NCBI RefSeq assembly: GCF_004210375.1 | Contig: NC_134830.1 | Location: 65,946,326 to 66,010,325, forward strand | Length of the DNA stretch: 64,000 bases | From: Tachypleus tridentatus | Taxonomy: Eukaryota > Arthropoda > Merostomata > Xiphosura > Limulidae | Reading direction: 5' to 3' | Part shown: positions 32,413 to 44,204 of the stretch, piece by piece | How the letters are laid out: the number at the start of each line of letters is the position of its first letter | How positions within the stretch are numbered: the first letter of the stretch is position 1 | Position numbers and translations under genes: made by a program | Notes under the pieces: generated by a model | Told to the model about the DNA's origin: nothing | The model's database searches: none | What the model saw: the letters and a program-made list of their open reading frames with translations, nothing else

Positions 32413-32738
32413 TTTATTGAGAAAGAGAGGAGTTTTGATTTTCTACAAAAATCATGTTTATTGACTGTAAGACATTAAATTAATGTCAATCTTAAATCTT
32501 AAACAAGGAATAGGAATAACATTTAACTTGTTTTTGAAAAAAGGTCATTAAAAATTTCAAAGAAACAACACTGAATTAAACGAGGGTTGTCCGATTATTT
32601 CGCAGCCGTACCTGAAAATAAAACGGGAAAGTTTGATTTTTTATGATAAATATTAAATTTAATAATACATTTAACTTAACGAGCTTAGTTTGTGTTTTGC
32701 TGAATTTGGAAGGAAAGAAGTGAGAAGTGTTTAAAGTT

Positions 32739-34000
32739 ATGGAGGAGACACTTCGTGTCATGATAAAATATTTGGTTAAAAAGATGTTTTGTTTGTCTGT
32801 TTTATGAATTTCGCTCAGATCTACTTGAGAGCTATCTGCACTAGCCGTCCCTAATTTAGCAGTGTAAGACTAGAGGGAAGGCAGCTAGTCATCACCACCC
32901 GCCGCCAACTCTTGGGCTACACTTTTACCAACGAATAGGGGGATTGACCGTAACTTTATAATGCTCCCGCGGCTGAAAGGGCGAACATTTTTGGTGCGAC
33001 CGGGATTCAAACCCGCGACCCTCAGCTTACGAGTCGAACGCCTTAACCCACCTGACTATGCCAGACCTAGGTTACAAAAAAAAAACGATACCGCAAGAAA
33101 TCCGCCAGGACATAGAAGCAACATTAGGAGAAGGCATTCCGGCATATTCAACAGTGGTAAGGTGAGTTTAAGCGCTAGACAATCATGTGAGGGTCAGGTC
33201 AGCTATCGACATTGACCACGAAAGAAAATGTAGATCAAGTTCGTGAGCTGGTTAGATATAATAAAATTACCCCTTGAAAGTTTGCAAAGTTAGTGTGAAT
33301 CGGTAAAACCACAGTAGCAAGAATTTTGAGTGATAGTTTGACCATGAGTAAGATTAAAACCAGGTGGGTTCCAAAAATGTTGTCACCTGAGCAGAAACGG
33401 ATTTGAGTTGCAGAAAGTCAATACCTACTCCAAAGTGGTAAATGGATTCGTAAGTATGAATGAGACGTGGGTTCAATCACCACTTCGACTCAGAGATAAA
33501 ACCCAAAATGGCAATGGAAACACCCAAATTCACTCACTTAAAAAACGTCCAAGTCAGAATCATCTGCTGGGAAAGTCGAGGTATAAATGCTTTTATATGC
33601 CAAGGGAGTTTTACTATTTGACTATTTGGAAAGGGTTCATATCGTTACAAGAGATTACTATGTATCCTTAATCAACAGTTTTGGTCAAGAAATCAAAGAA
33701 AACAGAAGAGAATTCTTGAAGAAACGTGTGTTCTTTCATCAGGACAATGTCCGTTTCGCAAACCGTGTGTATCGTTGAATGCTTCCTGTCTTTGATGCCG
33801 GCTTCGAATTACGCAATTACACCTTTACTCTAGGATTTAGCTCCAAGCGATTTTTTTTTCCTAACCTTAAAATCTTTCTGAAAGGTCAAGAATTCGGAGT
33901 GGTGATAATTATATCGTACATACCGTCTGGTTGTAGATTGAGAACCAAGAAGAAGAGTTCTTTAAGAAGAGCATAATCACCTTAGAGCACCGATGATGTA
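32739..34000 (+). pseudogene. Mariner transposase relic
   Basis: The start MEETLRVMIKYLVKK at 32739 is cut by a SINE and resumes after 33069 with IPQEIRQDIEATLGEGIPAY and STVVRW. Then come VDQVRELV, TVARILSDSLTMSK, RWVPKMLSPEQKR, and NETWV at 33459, which is DETWV with the first catalytic Asp changed to Asn. It continues AKGVLLFDYLE, KKRVFFHQDN at about 33743 (second Asp kept) and FFPNLKIFLKGQEF. The SPDLAPSDYHLF segment with the third Asp is degraded. Many stops and shifts make it non-functional. A methionine-led frame from 33408 is a fragment of it. Confidence 0.88.
32785..33069 (-). mobile_element. SINE family A inserted in mariner transposase
   Basis: A full-length minus-strand copy ending at the head sequence (reverse complement of CCTAGGTCTGGCATAGTCAG). 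It interrupts the mariner reading frame after KYLVKK. Flanks GGTTAAAAA before and GGTTACAAAAAA after may be the duplicated target. Confidence 0.92.
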
Positions 34001-34105
34001 GGTGTGTAGACCCAACAAGAAGTTATGATGAAAAATAAATCATGGCTGAACCAGTGTTTCTTTTCTTTATAGATAGGTTTACGAACTTGTTGGACACCTC
34101 TCGTA

Positions 34106-35530
34106 TTTGTGATTGTTATACCAATCTGCCATCATTATAATGGTCGAATTTTCTGAAAAGAAGTACACGTATGATAAATGGAAAGAAATGTGCAGTACAC
34201 TTAAATCGGCTATCAAAGTTAAATATCGTGAGTTATTGTAACCCCTTTAGCTGCTCTGATATCTCAAAATAAAAAAAAAATGTATATATATCACGTAAAT
34301 CATAATACTTCCTTCGAATCATTTATAAGCGTGAAATAAAATATGACGTAAAAGAAAAACACATTTAGGAATTCTTAAAATGATATATGTATGCATATAT
34401 TACGCAAACAGTATATTTATGTATATGCTAACTGTCAAAGCACGAGATGGTAAGTCCTAGCATCATTCACCAAAAGATTTGTTTTACCACGTGTTGCTAC
34501 CGAGAACCATTACTCCCATAATCCATTACATCCAGCTACACATAACCCTCGTGCTATTGAAAGTGTTACTGAAACGCTGAAGAATGAAATTGACCAAAAC
34601 AAATGTGATATCGCTCTGAAGTAGATAACGGGTAGTTAAAATAAAATAGTTTTACATGTGTTTATGAGATCGTCGATACTGATTTTTTTCTGTAAATATG
34701 CACAACTATATACGATATCAAAGATAAGGCATCTTGGCAGTCAGGCTGAGAAAACCGAACTCACGTAATGCAACAAGTATCAAAGCCATGTGTAGAGTAA
34801 ACAATTAAATTTTAACAGCGATAATCCATAACAGATGGTATGACCAATCAGAGAATGTATTGGGCTTTTTCGTCATAAGTTTTCTTTTCGGTTTTTCTTA
34901 AATAATTTATCCGCTGTATAATATCAAATAATGAATCCGGCGAAATAATATTATCTACATACCTATATTAATTTAGGTTACCATATGGTAAATTAGAACG
35001 AACTCAATACCCAAGAAATATCATCGAAATGATTCACTGCTGAATAACTTACACTACTTATCAAACTTAAATATGTCATGGAAATCACATTCTTCATAAA
35101 AAGCTGAAGCAAAACTGGCAGAGAAAACTATTTCATAAATTATGCAGAAATTATGAGAAATATGAATGTAGCTAAGTCATAATACATTCATAGTTTTAAA
35201 ATCAGTTGCCAAGAAACATATAATATTATTCTGAATTTGGATAATATATTATTTATTTTACCAAAGTTTAACAAAAATACATTTTATATCTCAAGGAGAC
35301 AATAGTGTAAAGAAGCCTTCACTCTTTGTAAAATATTATATAACGTATTATGTCCTCTTTGTTTCTTTGTTAGAAGACGTTTGTGTTGTTATACTTGAAT
35401 AACGCAACATTAGAAATTAATTGATGCAAATATTTTTCCAGCTTAAAAAAAAGTAAACTTTTATGACACGTAGGACTACAACTTCGACTTTTATTTTTTT
35501 TAAAACAGAAGTGACTGTTAAATATTTTTG
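34106..35530. other. No gene seen
   Basis: 1.4 kb of AT-rich DNA without a recognised repeat or coding sequence. Confidence 0.6.
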
Positions 35531-35650
35531 TCTTCTGTTTGTTTGTTTGTTCGTAATTAAGCACAAAGCCACACAATGGGCTGTCTGTGCTCTGCCCTCC
35601 ACGGGTATCGAAATCCGGTTTTTAGCCACTGGGGGCCTTCCGGTGAGTCG
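35531..35650 (-). mobile_element. SINE family B
   Basis: Minus-strand copy: TTTGTTTGTTTGTTCGTAAT, TAAGCACAAAGCCACACAAT, GGGCTGTCTGTGCTCTGCCC, CGGGTATCGAAATCCGG. Confidence 0.85.
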
Positions 35651-35752
35651 ACAGTAGCTTTACGGACTTACAACGCTAAAATCCAGGACTCAATTGACAG
35701 TAGTAGACAGCCAAGATACCCACTGTGAAGCTTTGTTATAAAAACAACAACT
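35651..35752 (+). mobile_element. SINE family B, abutting an inverted copy
   Basis: TTTACGGACTTACAACGCTA, AAATCCAGGACTCAATTGA, CCACTGTGAAGCTTTG. It lies head to head with the minus-strand copy just before it. Confidence 0.7.
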
Positions 35753-36397
35753 ATATATTTCCTTCGTTTCTTCTTATCATCTGGAGCTATTTTTTTCAAA
35801 GATTAAGAACTGAAATAATGAACCTATTCGGTACTGATGCTTACAGTGTCTGTGCGAATCGTCGTGAAATAACTTATCTCGCACTTGTAATTCAGGAGTG
35901 GATTGAAGGGATGGGGAAAGATCAATCAGACCGAAATGAACTCAGACTAGTCTGACAAGTTTCTTCACACTTAAAGCGTGTAAGTATTTGGAATTTTATT
36001 ATTTCAAAAACGAAGACGTAAAATGTAATTATTGTAGCTGCGAAGCTCTTGGATTCGTGTGTATATTGCGCTATTATTGTACAGGTTCTTCTGAAGACGA
36101 ATGTGTATTGTTCAGGGTATTTTTTGCTATTAACTGATAGTTGATCAATAATATGGGAAAATTCAAAGTGAGAAGTAAAAACAAGGTAATTAAAAAAGGT
36201 ACTTTATGTAGCATAGCTAGGCAAATAATCATAATAATCAAATTACTTCAAGTGTTAATGATTCATTAATTACTACTAAATGAAGAGTATGGTTAATTGA
36301 TAATAATTCGTATTTAATTATTATAGTTCCTTTCAAAACTTGTAGCGCACACTGAAGGGATTTACACATTGTGATAAAAGATATGAAAAAGCGACCT
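35753..36397. other. No gene seen
   Basis: A 76-aa open frame at 35725-35955 shows no domain. AT-rich sequence otherwise. Confidence 0.55.
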
Positions 36398-36573
36398 TTT
36401 TACTCCAGATAAATGTAAAATAATATATTTTTATATGAACCAATGTTTCGTTTCACCTTTGCTTCTTCTTCAGGGTTAATAGGCATGATATATTATATTA
36501 ACCCTGAAGATCCACAAGGTAAAACGTTGTTTTGAATAAAAAAATATTATTTTATATTTATCTGGAGTGTAAA
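36398..36573. mobile_element. Fold-back pair of Penelope-like ends
   Basis: Left arm 36398-36480 and right arm 36498-36573 are inverted copies: ACTCCAGATAAATRTAAAAT at the outside and AACCCTGAAGA at the inside. Reading outward, each arm has CTGAAGA, a short spacer, then GTGAAAC or GTAAAACG, and TTGG/TTGT. The centre is only about 17 nt. Confidence 0.7.
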
Positions 36574-37778
36574 GATAATTTTTTCTTAACATTTATCATT
36601 ATAGGTTCTTATATTACCGTATTTATTTTAACATGGGGTAAGTTAGTAAAATACCTATACTCCAGATCGTAGTGACAGCAAATACTGTGTACAGAAACAC
36701 AAACACTATCGATAAATTCACTGTCACTGTCTGCCATATTTTGTTTAATCTTTGACCACACGATAGTATTGATAAATAGGCCTACTCAAATCATTTAATG
36801 AACATATTAGTCTAGAAGAGTACATAAATTATGCAAACATTATTAAAACTTTTCATAGAAACTTTAAACACATTAAAACTTTTTATTGATGATAGGTCAG
36901 TTGAAGAAAGTTATGACACTCCAGTGCAGAACAGACAAACGGAAGAGTCACGAGAAAAGATGCAGGAGTCATCACCCACAAGAGTCAAGAATCCATCAGC
37001 TGTAACAGAGGGTAGCCTGAGCCAATGTTTAATTAATGAGCGCTGTGTAAGACCACCACACATAAATTCACCACAAAGTAAAATTGTTAAGAAGAAACAA
37101 AAATAGTGCTTGCAAAAGAAGTTCTTTGCAAACAGTCGCTGGTTGCACTATGTGTCTTGTAATGATACCATACTCTACCATCTCTGCTACGGTGCGTCTG
37201 AAAAGAACAAGTTTCTGAAAACCTCAACAACTGAACTAGCACTGGCTTCAGTTATTAAAAGCATCAAAGGGTTTACTTAAAAAGCCATTAGGAGAGTATC
37301 TTATACGAATTCGCTATCACTTTGCTTGATTGTAGTGCAGTGAGCGAGATGCCGGTTGTCGAAGAACATGAAAAAAATCATTAGTGCTTCAAATAAATTA
37401 TTGGGCATCAGGACGTACAACTTGAAAAAAAAGAAGAAAAATACAAGTTCAGACATTCAGAAGGAATTCCTACAAACCTTGGATCATCAAGTTCTTCGTG
37501 ACTTACTCTTCGACGGACATGAAACATTCACCTGGTAGAGTATAAATCATTGTTTAATTTCTGTAGTGCACAATAAAGCACAAAAGACATTTTAATACTA
37601 GAAATAAATGACCTCAAAACACCAAAACCTGTTGCTATTATAATACGTATTTTAGTGAAACGTTTTTGAAGAAACTGTAAAGCGAACTATTAATTGTCCG
37701 CTAAAGAAATAACAATAAAATTTGGCATTTTAAGGTTTTTTTATTTATAATATTAGAGTATCAGGCTTGATAGATGAC

Positions 37779-38020
37779 GGCCCGGCATGGCCAAGTGGTT
37801 AAGGTGCTCTTGTCGTAATCCGAGAGTCGCGGGTTCGAATCCCCGTCGCATCAAATATGCTCGCCCTTTCAGCCATGGGGGCGTTATAATGTTACGATTA
37901 ATCCCACTACTCGTTGGTAGTTATGACTAGCTTCCTTCCCTCTAGTCTTACACTGTTAAATTAGAGACGGCTAGCAGAGGTAGCCCTCATGTAGCTTTGC
38001 GAGAAATTCAAAAACAAACA
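37779..38020 (+). mobile_element. SINE family A with intact A and B boxes
   Basis: GGCCCGGCATGGCCAAGTGG (A box TGGCCAAGTGG) and CGGGTTCGAATCCCC (B box) make this the most tRNA-like head in the window. The body lacks about 20 nt around AAAAGAGTAGCCCAAGAGTT. Inserted into the hAT relic. Confidence 0.93.
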
Positions 38021-38070
38021 TGACAAACCCAGTATGGAACAAATGTCATCACTGTACGGTATGTAGATCG

Positions 38071-38121
38071 AACGTTTCAGGCCCAAGAAGCTTTTCTACG
38101 TTTACGCATGATCTTCATCAA
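38071..38121 (-). other. Penelope-like terminal motif
   Basis: Minus strand: TTGATGAAGATCATGCG, a spacer, then CTTCTTGGGCCTGAAACGTT. This is the TGATGAAG...GAAACGTT layout seen in the other Penelope-like ends of the window. Extent unclear. Confidence 0.4.
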
Positions 38122-39438
38122 TTCGTCTCATTTTATTCTATGAGATCTTTTCTTTGTGAGGCCATTGCTACGATCGTGTTGTTTAGATGATCAGGAAACG
38201 GAAGTATTGAAGATTGGATAAATTCCACATACACAAATTTCTATGGCCACGTTATAAATCTTACGTGCCATGATAACTTTAAACAAGTTCACATCATGAG
38301 AAATGCTCTGGACACAGCATATGAAATAAAAAAATTGGTAAAATACAGCCACTTCAAAGAGATAAAAAAAGGTGGATCTGGCATCAGGATTATACGTCCC
38401 ACAAGATGGACTGAAAGAGATGGTTGCATTGGTCGCATTATCCATCAATAAGTTTTATAGACACGGAAATTAAAATGAGAGCTCAAATAGCTGAGGATCA
38501 CGTGCAGGAATTTGACTTCTTGTATGTTTTGTATGTTGTTTACGTCACAGGTTAGTTCATGAGACCGTGTGACATTTTTAACAAGGCTTTGCAACTGTTG
38601 GTCAGGATCTTGCAAAGTTCATTGTGCAAAAACTCCTCTAGATGAGATATTAGTTTAATGATCTGTAAGAAGGAGCCAAAAAGAAAGTTAAGATTTGCAA
38701 CATTGGTAAACCACAATTTAAAAAAAAAAAAAAAAGTAGAGTGAAAAGATAGCTTGAAGTGGGCGATTCACTTGGACCCATTCACAGTTGAAGACAATTA
38801 CTGGTAAAGATTCTGTGTAGTCTATGACAATGTTATGGTTTTTGTCAAAGGCAGGTTTGTGCAGCCATGTTATATGATATACACGAACCTGGAAAACTTG
38901 CTGATCAAAGACGCAATGAAACAAGACTACGAAATAAATTCAGTAGGTCGGGAAACTATATGGAATTGAATTTAACAGAATGATCAGTCAGAAAGATCTA
39001 GTTGCACTTCCAGATAAATATAATTTTGTAAGCAGCAGTATAAAAGAACAAACCGCAAATCCACCAACATGGCTTCCTCAGTTAGAATATGCAGGGAAGA
39101 GAAGGCTCAGCTGATATCAATGTTAGGGATGTAACTCACTAGTCTCAACATTTAAAGAAACCCTCAGTTTTCCTGTCAACACCACACCTACAAGTGCACA
39201 TTTTATTGACAGATTCAGAGCATTGTCCACGGTACAAAATCAACTTGTTTCAGATTTTGTAACACTGGCAGGTTTAGTTTTGTTGCCAAAAATTTACCAG
39301 TGATAAGACAGTTTTCTACGCCGAAGAAAGTAAAAACGTGTTTAAAACTACCATACACCAAAAGCTACTTTTGAATTTTTGGAGTGTTTATGATGAAAGA
39401 CTTGACCAACTTAATTTAGAAAATCTGTGATATAGGGA

Positions 39439-39690
39439 ATAATATATATGCTAAAACGGCTCGTTTGGGTTGAGAAGGTTTTCTACGTAGAGGAGCAAAC
39501 AACGTTTCAACCTTCTTCGGTCATCGTCAGGTTCACAAAGAAAGAAAGAGGAAGCTGACCGGAAGCTGACCACATGTTTGAAAGGGGTTGTGTAACTGAG
39601 TGTCGGAATGTAGAGGGCGTGCTTAGATGTTTGAATATATAACTTTATATTATTTATTCTATTATTATTATTGTATTGGTAAAGGAACAC
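39439..39690 (-). mobile_element. Penelope-like terminal segment
   Basis: On the minus strand ACCTGACGATGACCGAAGAA continues GGTTGAAACGTTGTTTGC, CTCTACGTAGAAAACC, CTCAACCCAAACGAGCCG. I recall this arrangement from the ends of Penelope-like retroelements. No reverse transcriptase or GIY-YIG endonuclease is visible nearby, so it is a solo end. The CTGACGA...GAAAC core is discussed in Part 2. Confidence 0.6.
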
Positions 39691-39923
39691 CTTTATACCT
39701 ATATTAAAAATAATTTAATAAAAAATTTTTTTTTTATTAGAGATAAAACATTTGGATATCGCTTGGCCACTTTCGCTTTTAAATAAAAACAAATCTCTTG
39801 TACACATCTGTTGTAATCCACGACATTTATAGGAAGGGGGAATACATCCAATAGTGTAGTTATATTTTTACTTTATAAGTACAATCATTAACATTATAAA
39901 TAGGTTGAGTCAACATATTTTCA

Positions 39924-40138
39924 GGCCGAGCATAGCCAGGTGGTTAAAGCATTCTTCGCGGGTTAGAATCCACGTCACACCAAACATGCTCGTTATAATG
40001 TGACGGTCAATCTCACTATTTGTTGGTAAAAGAGTAGCCCAAGAGTTGGCGGTGGGTGATGATGACTACACTGATAAATTAAGAATGGCTAGCGCAGGTA
40101 GTCCTCGTGTAGCTTTGCGCGAAATTCAAAAGCCAAGC
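39924..40138 (+). mobile_element. SINE family A, internally shortened, with TSD
   Basis: Flanked by CAACATATTTT at 39911-39921 and 40139-40149. The anticodon-like region and part of the body (GCTCG directly to TTATAATGTG) are deleted; the tail CGTGTAGCTTTGCGCGAAAT is present. Confidence 0.92.
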
Positions 40139-40141
40139 CAA

Positions 40142-40616
40142 CATATTTTTACGATGAATCCTGAGCTGAAACGGTTGTGAAATTAATTGAAACGTTACTT
40201 ATTTTTAACTTCGAAAACAATGTAAAATCGGATTAAAAAAAGAAACGTAACATAAACTAGTCAAAATATAAATAAAAACGCACCAAGGAGATACCTGATT
40301 TCCAAAAATTTAAGGGGAAATATGACCCCTGGATCCCACTACCATACCGCCATCCATTTGCCCCCAGACTAAATATAACAAACACAAATGAAAAACGTCC
40401 AACGTGGCTGCAAAGTTAGCTCGTGATATTTGCATTTGATTCTAAGATATGCAGGTTTCATTATCCAGACATTTTTGATACATAATTGAGATGTGCTAAA
40501 TACAAGTGAATGGAAACTAAAGTGCTTTTCTGATGTAACTTAAAATATGAAAAATAAGTATTCTTAACCCAGGAAGCATCAAGAATCAAACAAGCTTACA
40601 AAATGATTAGAGTGGT
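40142..40616. other. No gene seen
   Basis: AT-rich intergenic DNA without a recognised feature. Confidence 0.55.
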
Positions 40617-40630
40617 CTAAAATCTACAAT

Positions 40631-40961
40631 GAGCCTGGGATGGCCAAGCGCATAAGGCGTGCGACTCGTAATCCGAGGGTCGCGGGTTCGCGCCCGCGTC
40701 GCGCCAAACATGCTCGCCCTCCCAGCCGTGGGGGCGTTATAATGTTACGATCAATCCCACTATTCGTTGATACAAGAGTAGCCCAAGAGTTGGCGGTGGG
40801 TGGTGATGATTAACTGTCTTCCCTCTCGTCTTACACTGCTAAATTAGGGACGGCTCGGTGCAGTGGGCTAATAACCTGCTCACTTAAATACGTGTTGAAG
40901 AATCCGCAAGCGATTGCGGCCCTATGTTCCTAGATGGAATCTAATGGTGACAACTAACTAA
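40631..40961 (+). mobile_element. Chimeric SINE: family-A head and body, foreign 3' tail
   Basis: It matches family A from GAGCCTGGGATGGCCAAGCG through TGCTAAATTAGGGACGGCT. It then continues CGGTGCAGTGGGCTAATAAC, CTGCTCACTTAAATACGTG, GCAAGCGATTGCGGCCC and ends GACAACTAACTAACTAA instead of the usual AGATAGCCC...AAACAAAC. The whole unit lies between perfect 14-bp duplications CTAAAATCTACAAT (40617-40630 and 40962-40975), so head and tail inserted together. Confidence 0.93.
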
Positions 40962-40975
40962 CTAAAATCTACAAT

Positions 40976-43947
40976 ATAGAGGATGTCTACAAATAGTTTT
41001 TTACATCCTAATGACATAAGACATTGGATTTAATCATCATACAATAATGAAACACTTGCTTATATAATATGGAAACACTTTTTTTATTACATAATGTGCA
41101 ACCCACAACTTTGCGAAATTGTTATTCTGTGAGTATGTAGATTTGCAATAGGGGACATTTCGTCTCCGTTTCCCGTCACGGAGAACTTTATTTTTCTTCA
41201 ATTGAATATGCAGAAAAACTGGGCAGCTGAATTTGTTGCGCGTAGTGGAACAAAACGAAAGCGAAGATGTTACCTGCAGATTCCACATTTACGGAGTTAT
41301 AAAGTTTATGAATAGCGTCAAAAACAGTTCTGTTTTATCAGTTCTTCAAGTATCTACAGAGTATTCAAGAGTATTTATTTGTGGCCAGAAATTGAAAAAA
41401 AAATGTTCTCGAAACGGTGCTATTTGTTTACAAACAGGCAGGGTGCAGATATGACGTCATGAATTACAGAGTTGCAAAGCGAATAATAGCGTCATTATCA
41501 CTAATTAGCACGTTGCTCACCAGTAGCTAAATAAATGACTTTGTCTTTGGCATGTATTTGTTTTGGGACAAGAGAAAACAAAATAATTCAACAGGGGTTG
41601 CAAATCGCTCATAGACACCATGTCATCGCTATCAACTGCTGGAAACCCCAGTGAGCACTAGCGCCACGGGTATTCGGCTGTTACAAATAAATCTAAAGGC
41701 CTTCAAGTTGTACTCCATCTTGACATTTTTGGTCTAAATCAAGCTGCGAGATTTTATCGAAAAATTATTTGTGGTAAAATGGTAGTTGTTCAACAAAAAC
41801 ATAAACCATTCTGTGGTGCACCGAATTCTTGTACAACACCAATCCAAGCAAATTTATCATGCATTAATGTCATCAAACAGTGTCATTAAGTAGTATTGTA
41901 TTGCTTTATACCAGATTATCACATCTTTGCCAACATTTGTCAAACGCATGACGTCATCTTTAAGCGAAATGACTAATTTCCATTCTTGTGTGTCCATTTT
42001 AAGTAAAGAAAGCATATGCCGCACTAATTATTTGAGACTCTTTACATTGTTACTAAATTATATATATATATATATATCACTGATTACAAACACGCAACTC
42101 AACTTCCTTTAAATTTGGCAGCAATGAAATATGAAGTTACCGTATACTCAATATTTTTAGCCTCGATCATTATCAGTTTCAGCAAAAGTAATCTGCAAAC
42201 AGTATTAAAAGCTAAGTAATATGATAAATAATTTAATGTTGCAGGATCCGTCAGTTCTAAGAAGAACATTACATTGATCAGCCTAAGTAAAGCACAAGAA
42301 TGTCGGTGACAAGACTTGAAATATCGAGAGACACAGAGTTCAAGATATTTGAGTGTACAACAATCAAACATGTAAAGCTGCTCGAAGAACTAAGAACCTT
42401 GACTGTTAACCAGTACTGTGCTATTAAGGTGGGTGAATCACGTTGATTTTTTTTAAAGCTGTCTTCTCATATTCTCCAAGACAACTTTCCATCTTTGTGG
42501 AACAGTAAGCCGAAGTAACTGTTTAATTTGGTGAGATTATAAGCAACATTTCACTCAATAGTGCATGTGAGACTCGCCTCAAAACACGTTTCATATGTTG
42601 TTTAGTGACGAAAGATCTACTGTCCTTTTATTTTATTTTTCAAAGATCAAAAGTTTCACATAATTGACCATAGTAGAGAGCTTTTCTTCGTTTAGTTGGA
42701 AGCTGATAGCGTTGTTGGCTTTGTTTTTCGCAGAAACACGTAACACTATTCAATTTAAGTTTGTGTTCTTAACGAATGAACAATGTCCTACCGAAACGGT
42801 GGATTAGCCTGTAGGACTCTTGACTAAAGACCTGTACCACTGCTTAACCTTTTGTTGTGTGGCACATCAGTTCTTTAGGTTACACCCCACGTCCAGCTAT
42901 ACTTATCAATTCAAGGATCGTAGAAAGATGGTAGAAAATATGATTGTAGCTATAACTTCTAACATATTTAGAGTCGTAGCAGGAAAACAGTAGTTGTCAT
43001 TCTATAAAGTACGCTTGTCACTGTGTTTCACGAATGGCGGAAACGCCTGCAGAAAAGCTTTGAGGTCCACGAAGGTCACGCCAAGGTGGCGTAAAACATG
43101 AGAGTACATAAACTACCGTGTATGTATATCACATTTCTGTATCCGCCTTTCTCTAAAAGCGACTTAGAACGACAATTTGTAGACACCATGTATTCTAGAA
43201 AACGGGTGTTTCAAACGATGGATTGATTTTCATGAATGAGAAAAGAATAGCTATCAAGCTTGAAGTAGCAAAAGCTTTGTATTACAACATATCAGCTTGA
43301 AAATATACTATATTTGGTTTAAAAATCAATTAACAATATAATTAATTTTTTAATCTGTTAAGAAATAATTGCTCTGTGAATCACAGCAAATATTTACTTA
43401 TTTTATGATTCTGTGTCAATGGCAAAGCATGGTTGTAACCTTTCATAATTTTGAACTACTGACTATATTGAAGGCAACCAAGCAGCCGGCATTTCTCCAC
43501 AACTCTCCACCAACGAAAGGAACTGATTGCTACTGTTATAACGTAACCACAGCTTAAAGTGCGGGAAATATTTTATGATATCGCACAGTTTTGAAATCAG
43601 AAGGTCTACCACAGGCTCAATCCGTGACCCACGCATTTTCTAACGAGACTATACAATAATGTGTAGCCTATGCCAGATTTTAACGGGGGAAATCGCTTGA
43701 AGCTAGTATGATGATATGATACAGTGGATTATAACTTAATATTCTGTTTTACTTCATGTTTTGACATATGTTAGGTTCTTATTTTGTAGATTTGTTTCAA
43801 AGAAAGAGAAACCCTCTGTTAAAAGAGCGATTAGCAAAGATGCTAATACAGGCATCACGTTATGTGTGATGTGGTACTGAAACCGTTGAAGTTCATGCTA
43901 ATCCATTTATCTTTCAATACCAGCTGCATTTTGATTGCTCACATATC
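40976..43947. other. Intergenic block, no gene recognised
   Basis: 3 kb with short domain-less open frames (up to 90 aa) and a TA microsatellite at 42059-42078. I see no repeat family member with confidence. Confidence 0.6.
42059..42078. repeat. (TA)n microsatellite
   Basis: About ten TA units. Confidence 0.95.
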
Positions 43948-43949
43948 AC

Positions 43950-44066
43950 CTGATACAGCGGTAAGTCTACGGATTTAAAACGCTAAAATCAGGGGTTCGA
44001 TTCTCTCGGTGGGCTCAGCAGATAGCCCGATGTGGCTTTGCTATAAGAAAACACACACACACATTT
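43950..44066 (+). mobile_element. SINE family C, well preserved
   Basis: CAGCGGTAAGTCTACGGATT, AAAACGCTAAAATCAGGGGT (B-box GGGTTCGATTC), GGGCTCAGCAGATAGCCC, GATGTGGCTTTGCTATAAG and an ACACAC tail. Best reference copy for this subfamily. Confidence 0.88.
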
Positions 44067-44204
44067 ACATATTTACATTTTTAAATGTAAATTCAGTGAT
44101 TCGTTTATTAAGTTGAAATCATTCTGATGCCAAACAGTTTCTCAAGAATATTCCAAGTGTGTAAAAAGAATGTTGCGAATGTTAGTTGTCTTAGAAATCG
44201 TGAG

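Larger units (their letters stand above)
32581..34103 (+). mobile_element. Mariner transposon, decayed, split by a SINE
   Basis: The ends match as inverted repeats: the left begins CGAGGGTTGTCC and the reverse complement of the right is CGAGAGGTGTCC, with a TA next to the right end. Minus the 285-bp SINE the length is about 1.24 kb, close to the usual 1.3 kb for mariner. It contains one transposase relic in the same orientation. Confidence 0.87.
36831..39430 (+). pseudogene. Decayed hAT-superfamily transposase (TTF zinc finger / DUF4371 type)
   Basis: Pieces in order, across frames and stops: the 91-aa frame at 36831; then KKFFANSRWLHYVSCNDTIL and YHLCYGASEKNKFLKTS (TTF-type finger, PWLHY...FCxxC pattern); SSDIQKEFLQTLDHQVLRDL (37.45-37.5 kb). 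At 38242-38451 an open stretch holds YGHVINLTCHDNFKQV, RNALDTAYEIKKLVKYS and RPTRWTERDGCIGRII, as in DUF4371 proteins of the ZMYM1-like/hAT group. Then DTEIKMRAQIA...FDFLYVLY, NLENLLIKDAMKQDYE (38885) and, near the dimerisation domain, YDERLDQLNLENL before TGA at 39428-39430. A family-A SINE splits it. It could also be a retrocopy of a domesticated ZMYM-type gene; no terminal repeats were found. Confidence 0.75.

Noticed and set aside
32961..33215. 84-aa open frame
   Set aside because: Translation of the SINE head plus part of the mariner relic.
37779..37860. Possible tRNA gene (A box TGGCCAAGTGG, B box GGTTCGAATCC)
   Set aside because: It is the head of a family-A SINE: no clean acceptor stem, followed directly by the SINE body, and repeated many times in the window.
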